From: Croceibacterium mercuriale
GTDB lineage: Bacteria > Pseudomonadota > Alphaproteobacteria > Sphingomonadales > Sphingomonadaceae
Reading direction: 5' to 3'
Length of the DNA stretch: 64,000 nt
NCBI RefSeq assembly: GCF_000802385.1
Contig: NZ_JTDN01000001.1
Span: 1,805,501 to 1,869,500 of the forward strand
Shown here in pieces: positions 54,607 to 63,640 of the stretch (position 1 is the stretch's first letter; each line of letters opens with the position of its first letter). The position numbers were made by a program, and so were the translations under genes. The notes beneath the pieces are model-generated. The model made no database searches. It had not been told where the DNA came from and saw nothing but the letters and a program-made list of their open reading frames with translations.

Positions 54607-55131
54607 ATGGCAACCCAGTCCGACGCGCTTCGCGAGCTGTTCGTTACCGGCCTGATCAACGCCCACGCGGTGGAGAAGCAGGCGCTGTCCACCATGACGC
54701 CGCAGGTCGAGCGGATCGAGAACTACCCCGAGGTGGCCGACCGGCTGCGCCTGCATATCGAGGAAACCAACGGCCAGATCGCCCGGCTGGACGAGCTGCT
54801 GGAAGGGCTCGGCACCTCCTCCTCCACGCTGAAGGACATCGGCCTCAGCATGACTGGCGGAATGGCAGCGATCACCCATTCGGTGGCGGGTGACGAGATC
54901 GTGAAGAACAGTTTTGCCAATTACGCCTTCGAGCACTTCGAGATCGCGGCCTACAAGTCGCTGCTGGTGATGGCGGAGGATGGCGGCTTCACGCAGGCGA
55001 CGCCGCTGCTGAAGCTGTCGCTGCGCGAGGAGCAGGACATGGCACAGTGGATCGACGATTCGCTGCCGCTGGTCACCCGCCGCTACGCCGCCCTGTATGC
55101 CGAAGGTGGCTCCTCCGCCGCCAAGGTGTGA
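54607..55131 (+). CDS. Ferritin-like DUF892 (YciE/YciF) protein
   Basis: A 174-residue helical-bundle protein. LRELFVTGLINAHAVEKQAL opens with the YciF pattern; metal-ligand candidates are Glu in HIEETNGQIARLDELLE and in YAFEHFEIAAYKSLLVMAED. Proteins of this family rise under osmotic and general stress. It has a GAGAGGA ribosome-binding site. A nearby GGAAC box has only a poor -10 partner, so EcfG control is not shown. A strong hairpin terminates it. Confidence 0.85.
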   Translation: MATQSDALRELFVTGLINAHAVEKQALSTMTPQVERIENYPEVADRLRLHIEETNGQIARLDELLEGLGTSSSTLKDIGLSMTGGMAAITHSVAGDEIVKNSFANYAFEHFEIAAYKSLLVMAEDGGFTQATPLLKLSLREEQDMAQWIDDSLPLVTRRYAALYAEGGSSAAKV

Positions 55132-55138
55132 CCGTCGG

Positions 55139-55166
55139 GGCCGGCGCAAGCGAACTTGCGCCGGCC
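55139..55166. terminator. Bidirectional hairpin between YciE-like and DHH genes
   Basis: GGCCGGCGCAAG-CGAA-CTTGCGCCGGCC is a perfect 12-bp stem with a CGAA tetraloop, exactly filling the gap between two convergent stop codons. Confidence 0.75.
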
Positions 55167-56216
55167 TCAGAACCCCAGTCCGGCGATGAAGCTGTCCCAG
55201 ACAGGCAGCGGCAGGGCGCCGCCGGTCGCCTGGGCATGGCCGTTGCCATAGCGACCGTCTGCCCCGGCCGGCCGGTGCTTCGCCAGGAAGCCCAGCAGGT
55301 CCAGCCCGCTGGCGCTGCGCGCGGCGAAGTGGACCCAGCCCGGCCGGTAACCGTCATTGGCCGCGATCACGATCTTGTCGCGCAGTCTTCCGCGCCACTG
55401 CTGCGCGATCAGCGGGTGGACCTGGCAGGGCGAGGTGAAGCGGATCAGCGCCACGTCGCTCACGACACGCGGGGCCACGCGGCGGGCGGCCTCGACCGCC
55501 TCGCGCACCTCGACCTTGGCGGCGCGCAAGGCCTCGGCGTCCGGGCCTTCGCCTTTGGTGATGCCTTTCGGTCCGTCACAGGCGAGCAGCAGTCGCAGGG
55601 CCGGGCCGGCATCGGCGGCGGCGGTCCGGCGCGGCGCGTTGACCAGCGATGTCGCATCGCGCAGCGCGGTCTTGCCCCAGCGGGCCTGCGCGTCTGCCAG
55701 TTCGGCAAAGCCTGCCCCTTCCGCCATGTCGCCGACCAGTCCAATCCCGGCGAGCCACAGCAGGTCGGCCTGGTCGCCCAGCGCCCCTACCGCCCACCAG
55801 GCGATCAGTGCGCTGGTCGGCTCCGGCTCCAGCCCGTGGCCGCTCAGCGTGATGGCGGCGGGCGGCGTGCCGGTGGGGCGATGGTGGTCGATCACGAGGG
55901 TCGGCATGTCGGGCAGCACCGCAGCCGGCCGGGTGCCGAGGTCGGCGAGCACAAGGCCGCCGGGGGCGAGCGCCAGCAGGCGCGCGGCGAAGGTGCCGTC
56001 CCATGGCGTTTCGGTCTTGCCGACGATCACCGGTTCCGCCAGGCGCCCGGCGGCACGCAGCGCCTGCACGAGGATCGCCGCGGCGGAGAGCCCGTCGGCA
56101 TCGAAATGCGCGGCGACCGCCACCGGGCGGGCCGGGTCGACCTGCGCCAGGAACCGCGCCGTGCCGGCCGCCGCCGCCGCGCGGGGATCGCCGGCATGGA
56201 GCTCGCCGACCATCAT
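55167..56216 (-). CDS. DHH-family phosphoesterase
   Basis: A 349-residue metal-dependent phosphoesterase. The DHH motif is present as TLVIDHHRPTG (Asp-His-His), and the first Asp pair is in VAAHFDADGLSAAAI. The C-terminal DHHA1-like domain has DGYRPGWVHFAARSASGLDL. Family members are nanoRNases, c-di-AMP phosphodiesterases or RecJ-like; size and the HFDADG motif fit the RecJ/NrnA-like group, without a firm call. Its first ATG overlaps the stop of the upstream ABC1 kinase gene. Confidence 0.82.
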   Translation of the reverse strand: MMVGELHAGDPRAAAAAGTARFLAQVDPARPVAVAAHFDADGLSAAAILVQALRAAGRLAEPVIVGKTETPWDGTFAARLLALAPGGLVLADLGTRPAAVLPDMPTLVIDHHRPTGTPPAAITLSGHGLEPEPTSALIAWWAVGALGDQADLLWLAGIGLVGDMAEGAGFAELADAQARWGKTALRDATSLVNAPRRTAAADAGPALRLLLACDGPKGITKGEGPDAEALRAAKVEVREAVEAARRVAPRVVSDVALIRFTSPCQVHPLIAQQWRGRLRDKIVIAANDGYRPGWVHFAARSASGLDLLGFLAKHRPAGADGRYGNGHAQATGGALPLPVWDSFIAGLGF

Positions 56217-57547
56217 GCGCCCCGTTCCGCAGCCGCCGCCTCTGCCAGACCACGCACATCCACCCGCGCCTTCAGCCGGGCCGCCAGCAGGGCCGTGCCG
56301 CTGACCTTGCGCTGCACGAACAGCGTCTCGACATCGGGTACATGCCAGGTGGCACGGTCGGCGATCATGGCCCTGGCCTCCTCCCGCACGACCGGGACGA
56401 AGGCGCGGTCGCCAAAATCGAACGGGCCGGGGCGGTTCAGGGCCGCGTCGATCGCGGCGATGATCCGGTCGACCGCCGGCTGGTGCGCCGCCGCTGCCTC
56501 CGCCCCCAGGAAGCCGGTTTGCACCGCGATATGGCGCACGGCATCCAGATCACGCGCCAGCCCCGCCTGGATCAGCCGGCGATAGGCGGTGACCGTGGCG
56601 GCATCCACCGCGCGGGTGGCACCGAAATCCAGCAGCACCAGCCGGCCGCTTTCCGGCTGCCAGCGATAGTTGGCGAAGTTGGGATCGGTCTGCATCACCC
56701 CGAAGGCGAACAGCTCACGCAGCACCAGCGAGACCAGCGCGGTCATCGCCCGGTCGCGGGTGTCCTGCCCGGCATCGGCCAGCGCCTCTATCGGACGGCC
56801 CTCGACGAAGCTCATCGCCAGCACCCGGCCGGTGGTCAGCGTTTCCTCCAGTTCCGGCACGACATAGCGGTCATCACCAGCCAGCCGCTCGCGGTAGAGG
56901 CGCATCTGCTCGCCCTCTCGCCGGTAATCGGCTTCGTCGGCCAGCTGGCGCTTGGCCTCCGTCAGCAGCGGCGCGAGATCGACGGTCGCGGGCAGCAGGC
57001 CGGAGACGCGCAGCAGGGTGGCGACATTGTCCACGTCGGAGTCGATGCTCGCAGCGATGCCGGGATACTGCACCTTGATCGCCAGCACGCGCCCGTCCGG
57101 CAAGGTGGCGCGGTGGACCTGCCCGATGGACGCGGCGGCGATCGGGCTGGCATCGAACTGGCGGAACCGGCGGCGCCAGTCGGCGCCCCATTCCGCCTTC
57201 AGCACGCCGTCCAGCTGCTGCGGGGGCATGCGGTAGGCCTGGTCGCGCACGCGGGCCAGGATGGCGGAAAGCTCCGGCGGCAGCAGGTCGCCCGCATCCA
57301 TGGAGATCATCTGCCCCAGCTTCAGCGCCGCGCCGCGCAGGTGCGACAGCCGATCGGCCACGCGCGTGGCATTGCCGGGCGTCAGCATCATGGTGCTCAG
57401 CGATGGGCGCTCACCTGCGGCGAGTCGCCGGGCGCCCTCCGCCACCATGCCGCCGGCCACCCCGCCGGCCAGCCTTCCGAAGGAGCCGAGCCGCGCGAGG
57501 CGGCCCGAGGGGATCGGGCGGTAGCGGCTGTTGTCATCATCAGGCAT
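56213..57547 (-). CDS. ABC1/UbiB-family atypical kinase
   Basis: A 444-residue protein of the AarF/UbiB/ADCK family. LRGAALKLGQMISMDAGDLL is the family KxGQ region; IAAASIGQVHRATLPDGR is the A-rich loop that replaces the kinase glycine loop; VLAIKVQYPG has the ATP-site Lys; FGVMQTDPNFANY and LLDFGAT are the catalytic and metal-binding loops. UbiB supports ubiquinone synthesis. The C-terminal membrane helices of true UbiB are not evident, so it may be one of the soluble paralogues. Confidence 0.85.
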   Translation of the reverse strand: MPDDDNSRYRPIPSGRLARLGSFGRLAGGVAGGMVAEGARRLAAGERPSLSTMMLTPGNATRVADRLSHLRGAALKLGQMISMDAGDLLPPELSAILARVRDQAYRMPPQQLDGVLKAEWGADWRRRFRQFDASPIAAASIGQVHRATLPDGRVLAIKVQYPGIAASIDSDVDNVATLLRVSGLLPATVDLAPLLTEAKRQLADEADYRREGEQMRLYRERLAGDDRYVVPELEETLTTGRVLAMSFVEGRPIEALADAGQDTRDRAMTALVSLVLRELFAFGVMQTDPNFANYRWQPESGRLVLLDFGATRAVDAATVTAYRRLIQAGLARDLDAVRHIAVQTGFLGAEAAAAHQPAVDRIIAAIDAALNRPGPFDFGDRAFVPVVREEARAMIADRATWHVPDVETLFVQRKVSGTALLAARLKARVDVRGLAEAAAAERGA

Positions 57548-57598
57548 GAGGCGACAACGCGACCGCGGCAGATGGGTGCCCTTCGCTGGCGGGTACCA

Positions 57599-58090
57599 TC
57601 AGTCCTGCACTGGCAAGGCGGCCACGATCTCGCGCAATCCACGATCCGGCGTGACCAGCGCGATCGTCCCCACGCCGGCTGCACGGGCGGCTTCGGCATC
57701 CGATGGCTTGTCCCCCACCATGACCGACCGGCCAAGATCGATCCCGTGCTCGCACGCGGCGCGCAGAAACATGCCCGGGCGTGGCTTGCGGCAGTCGCAC
57801 CCCGCATCCGGGCGGTGCGGGCAGTGATAGATGCCGGTGAATGCGATACCTTCGTCGGCGAACAGGCGACGCATATGCGCCTCCAGCATGTCGTAGTCGG
57901 CTTGCGAGAAATAGCCCCGGCCGATACCCGACTGGTTGGTGATGACGATCAGCGCATATCCGCGCGCCGCCGCCAGCCGCAGCGCCGCAAACACGCCGGG
58001 CAGCGGCTCGAAATCGGCAATGCGGAAGACGTAGCCGTGATCGGCGTTGATGACGCCATCCCGGTCGAGGAACAGGGCAGAACGGCTCAT
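57599..58090 (-). CDS. gmhB: D-glycero-beta-D-manno-heptose 1,7-bisphosphate 7-phosphatase
   Basis: A HAD-superfamily phosphatase of 163 residues. LFLDRDGVINADHGYV carries the nucleophilic DxD; VITNQSGIGRGYF is the HAD motif 2 region; the zinc-binding loop has CPHRPDAGCDCRKPRPGM; VMVGDKPSDAEAA is motif 4. It removes the 7-phosphate in ADP-heptose synthesis. Coupled to rfaE2 by a 4-bp overlap. Confidence 0.9.
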   Translation of the reverse strand: MSRSALFLDRDGVINADHGYVFRIADFEPLPGVFAALRLAAARGYALIVITNQSGIGRGYFSQADYDMLEAHMRRLFADEGIAFTGIYHCPHRPDAGCDCRKPRPGMFLRAACEHGIDLGRSVMVGDKPSDAEAARAAGVGTIALVTPDRGLREIVAALPVQD

Positions 58091-58566
58091 GCCTGCAGGG
58101 CGCGGATGCGTTCAAGCAGGGCAGTGGTCGAATGGCCATCGCGGAACGGGATGGCCTGCGCATCACCGCCCCAGGAGCGCACGAGGCGCGTCTCTTCCAG
58201 CGTTGCCATGTCGTAGTCGCCGCCTTTCACGTACAGGTCCGGGCGGACTTGCCGCAACAGGGCCACCGGCGTCGGCTCATCGAAGACGGTCACCAGGCTG
58301 ACGGATGCGAGCGCCGCCAGCAAGGTGGCGCGGTCGGTCGCGGGATTGATCGGGCGGTCCGCTCCCTTGCCCAGCCCCCGCGCCGAGGCATCGCTGTTGA
58401 GCGCCACCAGCAGCGAGCCCCCGAGTGCACGGGCACTCTCCAGATACTCGACATGGCCGGGATGGAGCAGATCGAAGACGCCGTTCGTGAACACCAGCGG
58501 GCGAGGCAGAGCCGCCACGGCCGCCGGCAGATTGCGGCGGGCGATGATCCGGGCCGCGATGGTCAT
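58087..58566 (-). CDS. rfaE2: Heptose-1-phosphate adenylyltransferase (HldE C-terminal type)
   Basis: Stand-alone nucleotidyltransferase of 159 residues that adds AMP to D-glycero-beta-D-manno-heptose 1-phosphate. FTNGVFDLLHPGHVEYLESA has the HxGH motif of the cytidylyltransferase fold; LYVKGGDYDMATLEE is typical of the HldE C-domain. In E. coli this domain is fused to the kinase; here the kinase is a separate gene, overlapping by 4 bp. Confidence 0.92.
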   Translation of the reverse strand: MTIAARIIARRNLPAAVAALPRPLVFTNGVFDLLHPGHVEYLESARALGGSLLVALNSDASARGLGKGADRPINPATDRATLLAALASVSLVTVFDEPTPVALLRQVRPDLYVKGGDYDMATLEETRLVRSWGGDAQAIPFRDGHSTTALLERIRALQA

Positions 58567-59567
58567 GGCGACGACGTCCCCTGCAGGAACGCAGCGACCT
58601 CGTCGAACTGGACGACGGAGGTACCCAGCTTGCCCACCGCGACACCACCTGCCGCATTGGCAAAGGCCACCGCATCTTCCCAGCTCGCCCCGACGCCGTG
58701 CATGATCGCCAGCGCCGCGATGACCGTGTCGCCCGCACCCGACACATCGAACACTTCCTGTGCGCGGGCTGGCTGCCGGACGACGCCGTCCTGTGAATAG
58801 AGCCGCATGCCCTGTTCGCTCATCGTGACGACCAGCGCCTCCAGCCGCAATTGCGCCCTCAGACCCTCGGCCTTGTCGTCAAGCTCCGCCAGGTCTGACC
58901 ATGATCCCACCACCTCGGACATCTCGGCACGATTGGGGGTGACCATCGTGGCGCCGGCATAGTCGCTGTAATCCCGCCCCTTGGGATCGACCAGCACCGG
59001 CTTGCCGAGCCGGCGGGCGAACGCGACCAGTCCGGCCGCGCGGGCGAGCGCACCCTTCCCGTAGTCGGAGAGCACCACGACGTCGGCCTCACCCACGATC
59101 CGCTCGTACTCGGCCGAGTTGGCCTGCAATGCCGGGGCGGACGGACGCTCCTCGAAATCGATGCGCAGCATCTGCTGGTGCGGGCCCAGCACCCTGAGCT
59201 TCAGCGTCGTGCGGAGTGCGGGATCAACGCTGAGGCGATGGCGCACCCCGGCGCCGTCAAGGGCGCGGCGGAGGCGATCGGCCGTCGCATCCGCCCCGAC
59301 GACCGCCAGCAGCGTTGCGCGCCCACCCAGCGAGACGATGTTGCGCGCCACGTTGGCGGCACCGCCAGGCCGTTCGTCCGACCGGGAGACATGAACGACG
59401 GGCACCGGCGCCTCGGGCGAGATGCGGCGCACGTCACCGAACCAGTACTCGTCCAGCATGACGTCGCCGACGACGACGACGTGGAGGCGGGCCACCCGTT
59501 CGCGAATGGCTGCGTCAAGCACCGGCACAGGCCCCGACAGGATCCGCGAAGGGGCGGAACTCTTCAT
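58563..59567 (-). CDS. rfaE1: Heptose-7-phosphate kinase (HldE N-terminal type)
   Basis: A PfkB-family sugar kinase, the separate counterpart of the HldE kinase domain. VVVVGDVMLDEYWFGDVRRI opens the fold, RPGGAANVARNIVSLGG is the substrate site, and DVSGAGDTVIAALAIMHG holds the catalytic Asp and anion hole. The true start is unclear: ATG 59567 and GTG 59579 overlap gmhA by 50-65 bp, while GTGs at 59528 and 59522 overlap little and leave the normal N-terminal length. About 320-335 residues. Confidence 0.9.
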   Translation of the reverse strand: MKSSAPSRILSGPVPVLDAAIRERVARLHVVVVGDVMLDEYWFGDVRRISPEAPVPVVHVSRSDERPGGAANVARNIVSLGGRATLLAVVGADATADRLRRALDGAGVRHRLSVDPALRTTLKLRVLGPHQQMLRIDFEERPSAPALQANSAEYERIVGEADVVVLSDYGKGALARAAGLVAFARRLGKPVLVDPKGRDYSDYAGATMVTPNRAEMSEVVGSWSDLAELDDKAEGLRAQLRLEALVVTMSEQGMRLYSQDGVVRQPARAQEVFDVSGAGDTVIAALAIMHGVGASWEDAVAFANAAGGVAVGKLGTSVVQFDEVAAFLQGTSSP

Positions 59568-60120
59568 CGAGATAGGCACAGATGGCGTGATAGATCAGCA
59601 TGTGCGCGGTCTGGATCCGGTCGGTGGCAGCCAGCGGCACGATGATAGCCAGGTCGCTGAGGCAGGCGAGCTTGCCGCCATCCCGGCCGAGCAGGCCGAA
59701 CGTGGTCACCCCCATCGACCGCGCCGCCGCGAAGGCGGCGACCAGGTTGGCGGAATTGCCCGACGTGGAAATACCCCAGACGATGTCACCCGGGCTTGCC
59801 AGTGTCTCGACCTGCCGGCTGAACACCGTGTCGAAGGCGTAGTCGTTGCTCCATGCGGTGATGATCGACGTATCGGTCGTCAGCGCGATGGCGGGCAGGC
59901 CCGGCCGCTCGACCTTGTAGCGGCCGACCAGTTCGGCGGCGATGTGCTGCGCATCCGCCGCAGAACCACCATTGCCCATGATCAGGAACTTTCCCCCGCC
60001 GCGCAGACGCTCGGCCAGGTGCTGCGCCACCGGCTCGACGCCGGCCAGAAACTCCGGAGTCAGGACCCGCTGCAGCGACGCCAACGTCGCGGCGACTTCG
60101 CTGCTGATCGATAAGGCCAC
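59515..60120 (-). CDS. gmhA: D-sedoheptulose-7-phosphate isomerase
   Basis: A SIS-domain isomerase of 201 residues that makes D-glycero-D-manno-heptose 7-phosphate, the first step to ADP-heptose. FLIMGNGGSAADAQHIAAEL is the phosphate-binding SIS loop, GISTSGNSANLVAAF the second, and HMLIYHAICAYLD the C-terminal active-site helix. The start is GTG with GGAGA six bases before it. First gene of gmhA-rfaE1-rfaE2-gmhB. Confidence 0.92.
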   Translation of the reverse strand: MALSISSEVAATLASLQRVLTPEFLAGVEPVAQHLAERLRGGGKFLIMGNGGSAADAQHIAAELVGRYKVERPGLPAIALTTDTSIITAWSNDYAFDTVFSRQVETLASPGDIVWGISTSGNSANLVAAFAAARSMGVTTFGLLGRDGGKLACLSDLAIIVPLAATDRIQTAHMLIYHAICAYLDEEFRPFADPVGACAGA

Positions 60121-60221
60121 TTGGTTCTCCAGGGTCGTCGGGCATCACCGCACACTGTGGCAGTGCCGGACGATGATGGCGGTTGCGAGCAAATTCTGGT
60201 CCTCGGCGAAGGCCCCGTTGC

Positions 60222-61094
60222 TCAGCCCGCCTCGGCGATCACCTGCCTGAGGTACCTGGCATAATCGGACTTGCCGAGCGCGGCGCAGCAGCGTTCCAGC
60301 CCGGCGGCGTCGATGAAGCCCTGGTGGAAGGCGACCTCTTCCGGACAGGCGATCTTGAAGCCTTGGCGCTTTTCCAGCACGCGCACGAACACGCCGGCGT
60401 CCAGCAGGCTGTCGGGCGTGCCGGTGTCGAGCCAGGCATAGCCGCGGCCCATCAGCTGGACGTTCAGCTGGCCACGCTGCAGATAGGCGCGGTTGACGTC
60501 GGTGATCTCCAGCTCGCCGCGCGGCGATGGCGCCAGATTGGCGGCGATATCGACCACCTGTGCATCGTAGAAGTACAGGCCGGTCACCGCATAGCTGGAG
60601 CGGGGCGTGGCGGGCTTTTCCTCGATCGAGATGGCGCGGCGCCGGTCGTCGAACTCGACCACGCCGTAGCGTTCCGGGTCGGTCACATGGTAGGCAAACA
60701 CGGTGGCACCCGCCTGCGATGCACGCGCGCCGGCCAGCAGTTCGGGCATGCCGTGGCCGTAGAAGATGTTGTCGCCCAGGATCAGCGCGGATGGCTCCCC
60801 ACCCACGAAGTCGGCGCCGATGATGTAGGCCTGCGCCAGCCCATCGGGGCTGGGCTGCTCGGCATATTCGAACTGCATGCCCCATTGCGAGCCATCGCCC
60901 AGCAGCGCGCGGAACGCCGGCAGGTCGCGCGGGGTGGAGATGATCAGCACCTCGCGGATGCCGGCCAGTATCAGCGTGCTGAGCGGGTAATAGATCATCG
61001 GCTTGTCGTAGACGCTCATCAGCTGCTTCGAGGTGGCGAGCGTCATGGGGTAGAGGCGCGAGCCGCTGCCGCCGGCGAGGATGATGCCTTTCAT
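60222..61094 (-). CDS. rfbA: Glucose-1-phosphate thymidylyltransferase
   Basis: Makes dTDP-glucose, the first step of dTDP-L-rhamnose. 290 residues. [20 protein letters not shown] is the nucleotide-binding loop, followed by [34 protein letters not shown] and [17 protein letters not shown] are RmlA motifs. The ATG at 61094 begins the conserved MKGIILAGG; the longer open frame upstream is antisense to rfbD. It is the last gene of the rfbCBDA run. Confidence 0.95.
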   Translation of the reverse strand: MKGIILAGGSGSRLYPMTLATSKQLMSVYDKPMIYYPLSTLILAGIREVLIISTPRDLPAFRALLGDGSQWGMQFEYAEQPSPDGLAQAYIIGADFVGGEPSALILGDNIFYGHGMPELLAGARASQAGATVFAYHVTDPERYGVVEFDDRRRAISIEEKPATPRSSYAVTGLYFYDAQVVDIAANLAPSPRGELEITDVNRAYLQRGQLNVQLMGRGYAWLDTGTPDSLLDAGVFVRVLEKRQGFKIACPEEVAFHQGFIDAAGLERCCAALGKSDYARYLRQVIAEAG

Positions 61095-61105
61095 GGGGAA
61101 GTCCT

Positions 61106-61993
61106 TCAGGTCTGGGCAGTGAGCAGGCGGGCGACCACCGGCGGCAGGGCATCCTGCCAGCGGGGCAGCGCGACGCCGTGCGCCTGGGCAATGCGGGTGC
61201 AGTCGAGCCGCGAGTTGGCGGGGCGCGTGGCCGGCGTTGGATAGTCGGCGGTGGTGATGGCATTCACCCGAGCGGTGGGGCCGCCAAGTTCGGCCGAAGC
61301 GGCGAAGATGGCGCGTGCGAAGTCGGCCCAGCTCGCCTCGCCGGCGGCGGTCATGTGGAAGATGCCGCGCTGCGCCGGATCGCTGCCGGCGGCGAGGTTG
61401 GCCGCGACCCGCAGCACGCCATCGGCGATGTCGAGCGCGCTGGTCGGATTGCCGACCTGATCGCCGACCACGCCGAACTCGTCCCGTGTCCCGGCCAGCC
61501 GCAGCATGGTGCCCACGAAGTTGGCGCCGAACGGGCTGTAGACCCATGCGGTGCGCAGGATCGCGCTGTCAGGATGCGCGGCCAGCACGGCCTGCTCGCC
61601 GGCCAGCTTGGTGGCGCCATAGACGCCGGTCGGACCGGTCGGATCATCCTCGCGCCACGGGCGGTCGAGCATGCCGTCGAACACGTAGTCGGTCGAGAGG
61701 TGCACCAGCGGCACGCCCAGCCGGGCGGCGGCTTCGGCCACGGCACCGGCGCCGGTGGCATTGACCGCGTGGGCCGCCTCGGCCTCACTCTCGGCCTTGT
61801 CCACTGCGGTCCACGCCGCGGCGGAGACGATGGCATTAGGGTGGGCTGCTTCCAGTGCGGGCAGGATGGTGGCGGGGTCTGCCAGGTCGAGCGCCGGGCG
61901 GCCGATCGCGATCACCTCGTGACCGGCCAAAGGCCCGCGCTCCAGCAGGCTGGTGACGACCTGCCCGCTGGTGCCGGTGACCGCGACCCTCAT
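61106..61993 (-). CDS. rfbD: dTDP-4-dehydrorhamnose reductase
   Basis: The NAD(P)H-dependent final step of dTDP-L-rhamnose synthesis. 295 residues; an extended [17 protein letters not shown] is the cofactor loop, STDYVFDG and [12 protein letters not shown] give the catalytic Thr-Tyr-Lys, and [14 protein letters not shown] is the RmlD signature. Its ATG overlaps the rfbB stop (ATGA). Confidence 0.94.
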   Translation of the reverse strand: MRVAVTGTSGQVVTSLLERGPLAGHEVIAIGRPALDLADPATILPALEAAHPNAIVSAAAWTAVDKAESEAEAAHAVNATGAGAVAEAAARLGVPLVHLSTDYVFDGMLDRPWREDDPTGPTGVYGATKLAGEQAVLAAHPDSAILRTAWVYSPFGANFVGTMLRLAGTRDEFGVVGDQVGNPTSALDIADGVLRVAANLAAGSDPAQRGIFHMTAAGEASWADFARAIFAASAELGGPTARVNAITTADYPTPATRPANSRLDCTRIAQAHGVALPRWQDALPPVVARLLTAQT

Positions 61994-63048
61994 GCCGGGG
62001 TCTTCGCCTCGAGCCCGAGGCGCTGGCCGTCATACTGGTCGCGCAGGGGCTGCCACCACCAGGCATTGCCGAGATACCAGCGCACAGTCTTGGCGATACC
62101 GCTGTCGAAGGTCTCAGCCGCGCGCCAGCCCAGCTCCGTCTCCAGCCTTGTGGCATCGATGGCGTAGCGCGCATCGTGGCCGGGGCGATCGGTGACGAAC
62201 TCGATCAGGTTCTCGCGCGGAGTATCGGTGGGCACCAGCTCGTCCAGCACGGCGCAGATGCGGCGCACGACGTCGATGTTGCGGCGCTCGTTGCGGCCGC
62301 CGACATTGTAGGTCTCCCCGACCCGGCCCCGCTCGGCGATCAGGTCGAGCGCGCGGGCATGGTCGTCGACATACAGCCAGTCGCGCACATTCTCGCCCTT
62401 GCCGTAGACCGGCAGCTTGCGTCCTTCGAGCGCATTGAGGATGGTGAGCGGGATCAGCTTTTCCGGAAAGTGGTACGGCCCGTAATTGTTGGAGCAGTTC
62501 GAGACCACCACCGGCAGGCCGTAGGTCCGCTGCCACGCCTTCGCCAGATGGTCCGACGCCGCCTTGCTGGCCGAGTACGGGCTGCTGGGATCGTAGGGTG
62601 TGCTCTCGTGGAACAGGCCGGTGTCGCCCAGCGAGCCATAGACCTCGTCGGTCGAGACATGGAGGAAGCGGAACGCCGCCTTCGCGAATGTGCCCAGTGT
62701 GTTCCAGTACTGCCGCGCGGCCTCCAGCAGGGTGAAGGTGCCGACCACGTTGGTCCCGATGAAGTCGGCCGCGCCGGTAATCGAGCGGTCGACATGGCTT
62801 TCGGCGGCCAGGTGCATGATCCGGTCCGGGCGGAACTCCGCAATCGCTGTATCCATCGCCGCGCGGTCGCGGATGTCGGCATGCAGGAATGTGTGATGCT
62901 TGCTGTCGGCGACCGCCTTCAGCGATGCCTCGCAACCCGCATAGGTCAGCGCATCCACGGTCAGGACGTCATGGCCCTTGTCCAGCACCAGATGGCGCAC
63001 GAGAGCCGAGCCGATGAAGCCGGCCCCGCCGGTGACGATCACGCGCAT
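61990..63048 (-). CDS. rfbB: dTDP-glucose 4,6-dehydratase
   Basis: Converts dTDP-glucose to dTDP-4-keto-6-deoxyglucose using bound NAD. 352 residues. [16 protein letters not shown] is the Rossmann motif; [22 protein letters not shown] (catalytic Thr-Asp-Glu) and [13 protein letters not shown] (Tyr-x3-Lys) are all present, and [17 protein letters not shown] is diagnostic. The ATG at 63048 is chosen; upstream codons lie inside rfbC. Confidence 0.96.
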   Translation of the reverse strand: MRVIVTGGAGFIGSALVRHLVLDKGHDVLTVDALTYAGCEASLKAVADSKHHTFLHADIRDRAAMDTAIAEFRPDRIMHLAAESHVDRSITGAADFIGTNVVGTFTLLEAARQYWNTLGTFAKAAFRFLHVSTDEVYGSLGDTGLFHESTPYDPSSPYSASKAASDHLAKAWQRTYGLPVVVSNCSNNYGPYHFPEKLIPLTILNALEGRKLPVYGKGENVRDWLYVDDHARALDLIAERGRVGETYNVGGRNERRNIDVVRRICAVLDELVPTDTPRENLIEFVTDRPGHDARYAIDATRLETELGWRAAETFDSGIAKTVRWYLGNAWWWQPLRDQYDGQRLGLEAKTPA

Positions 63049-63050
63049 GG

Positions 63051-63587
63051 TCAGTTCTGCCACGTAAAATAGGTGGGAAGATCGCCAAGCACCGGCTGCT
63101 GGTGATCCTTGGCCGAGAGGGTCGCCGCATCGGCCACGTCCGGCCATTCGATGCCGATGGCCGGGTCGTTCCAGGCCAGGCCCTTGTCGCACGCCGCGTT
63201 GTAGTAGCCACCAGTCACCTTGTAGCTGATGACCGTGTCAGGCTCGAGCGTGCAGAAGCCGTGCGCGAAGCCGGGCGGCACCCATAGCTGCCTGCCATTG
63301 GCCGGGGTCAGCGTCTCGCCCACCCACTGGGCATAGGTCGGGGAGCCGACGCGAATGTCCACCGCCACATCGAACAGCGCACCCGCGGTGCAGCGCACCA
63401 GCTTGCCCTGTGCATGCGGGTCGGACTGGAAGTGCAGCCCGCGGATCGTGCCGGCGCGGCTGCTGAGCGATTCATTGTCCTGCACGAACTGGAACGCGCC
63501 TATCTCGGCCGCGAACACATCCGCGCGGAACGTCTCCGCGAAGTAGCCACGATCGTCGCCATGGCGGCGGGGCGTGATCAGCTTCAC
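63051..63587 (-). CDS. rfbC: dTDP-4-dehydrorhamnose 3,5-epimerase
   Basis: Epimerises dTDP-4-keto-6-deoxyglucose at C3 and C5. At least 178 residues of a cupin fold: [34 protein letters not shown] with the catalytic His, and [20 protein letters not shown]. From GTG 63587 the protein lacks the usual first ten residues. The frame continues upstream through IHLEALRTAG, which looks homologous, and a GGAGG site lies 7 bp before an ATC codon at 63617, so translation may start there. No ATG, GTG or TTG is available in that stretch. Confidence 0.93.
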   Translation of the reverse strand: MKLITPRRHGDDRGYFAETFRADVFAAEIGAFQFVQDNESLSSRAGTIRGLHFQSDPHAQGKLVRCTAGALFDVAVDIRVGSPTYAQWVGETLTPANGRQLWVPPGFAHGFCTLEPDTVISYKVTGGYYNAACDKGLAWNDPAIGIEWPDVADAATLSAKDHQQPVLGDLPTYFTWQN

Positions 63588-63640
63588 GCCGGCGGTTCGG
63601 AGTGCCTCGAGATGGATACGATGTCCTCCGTCGGATCAGC

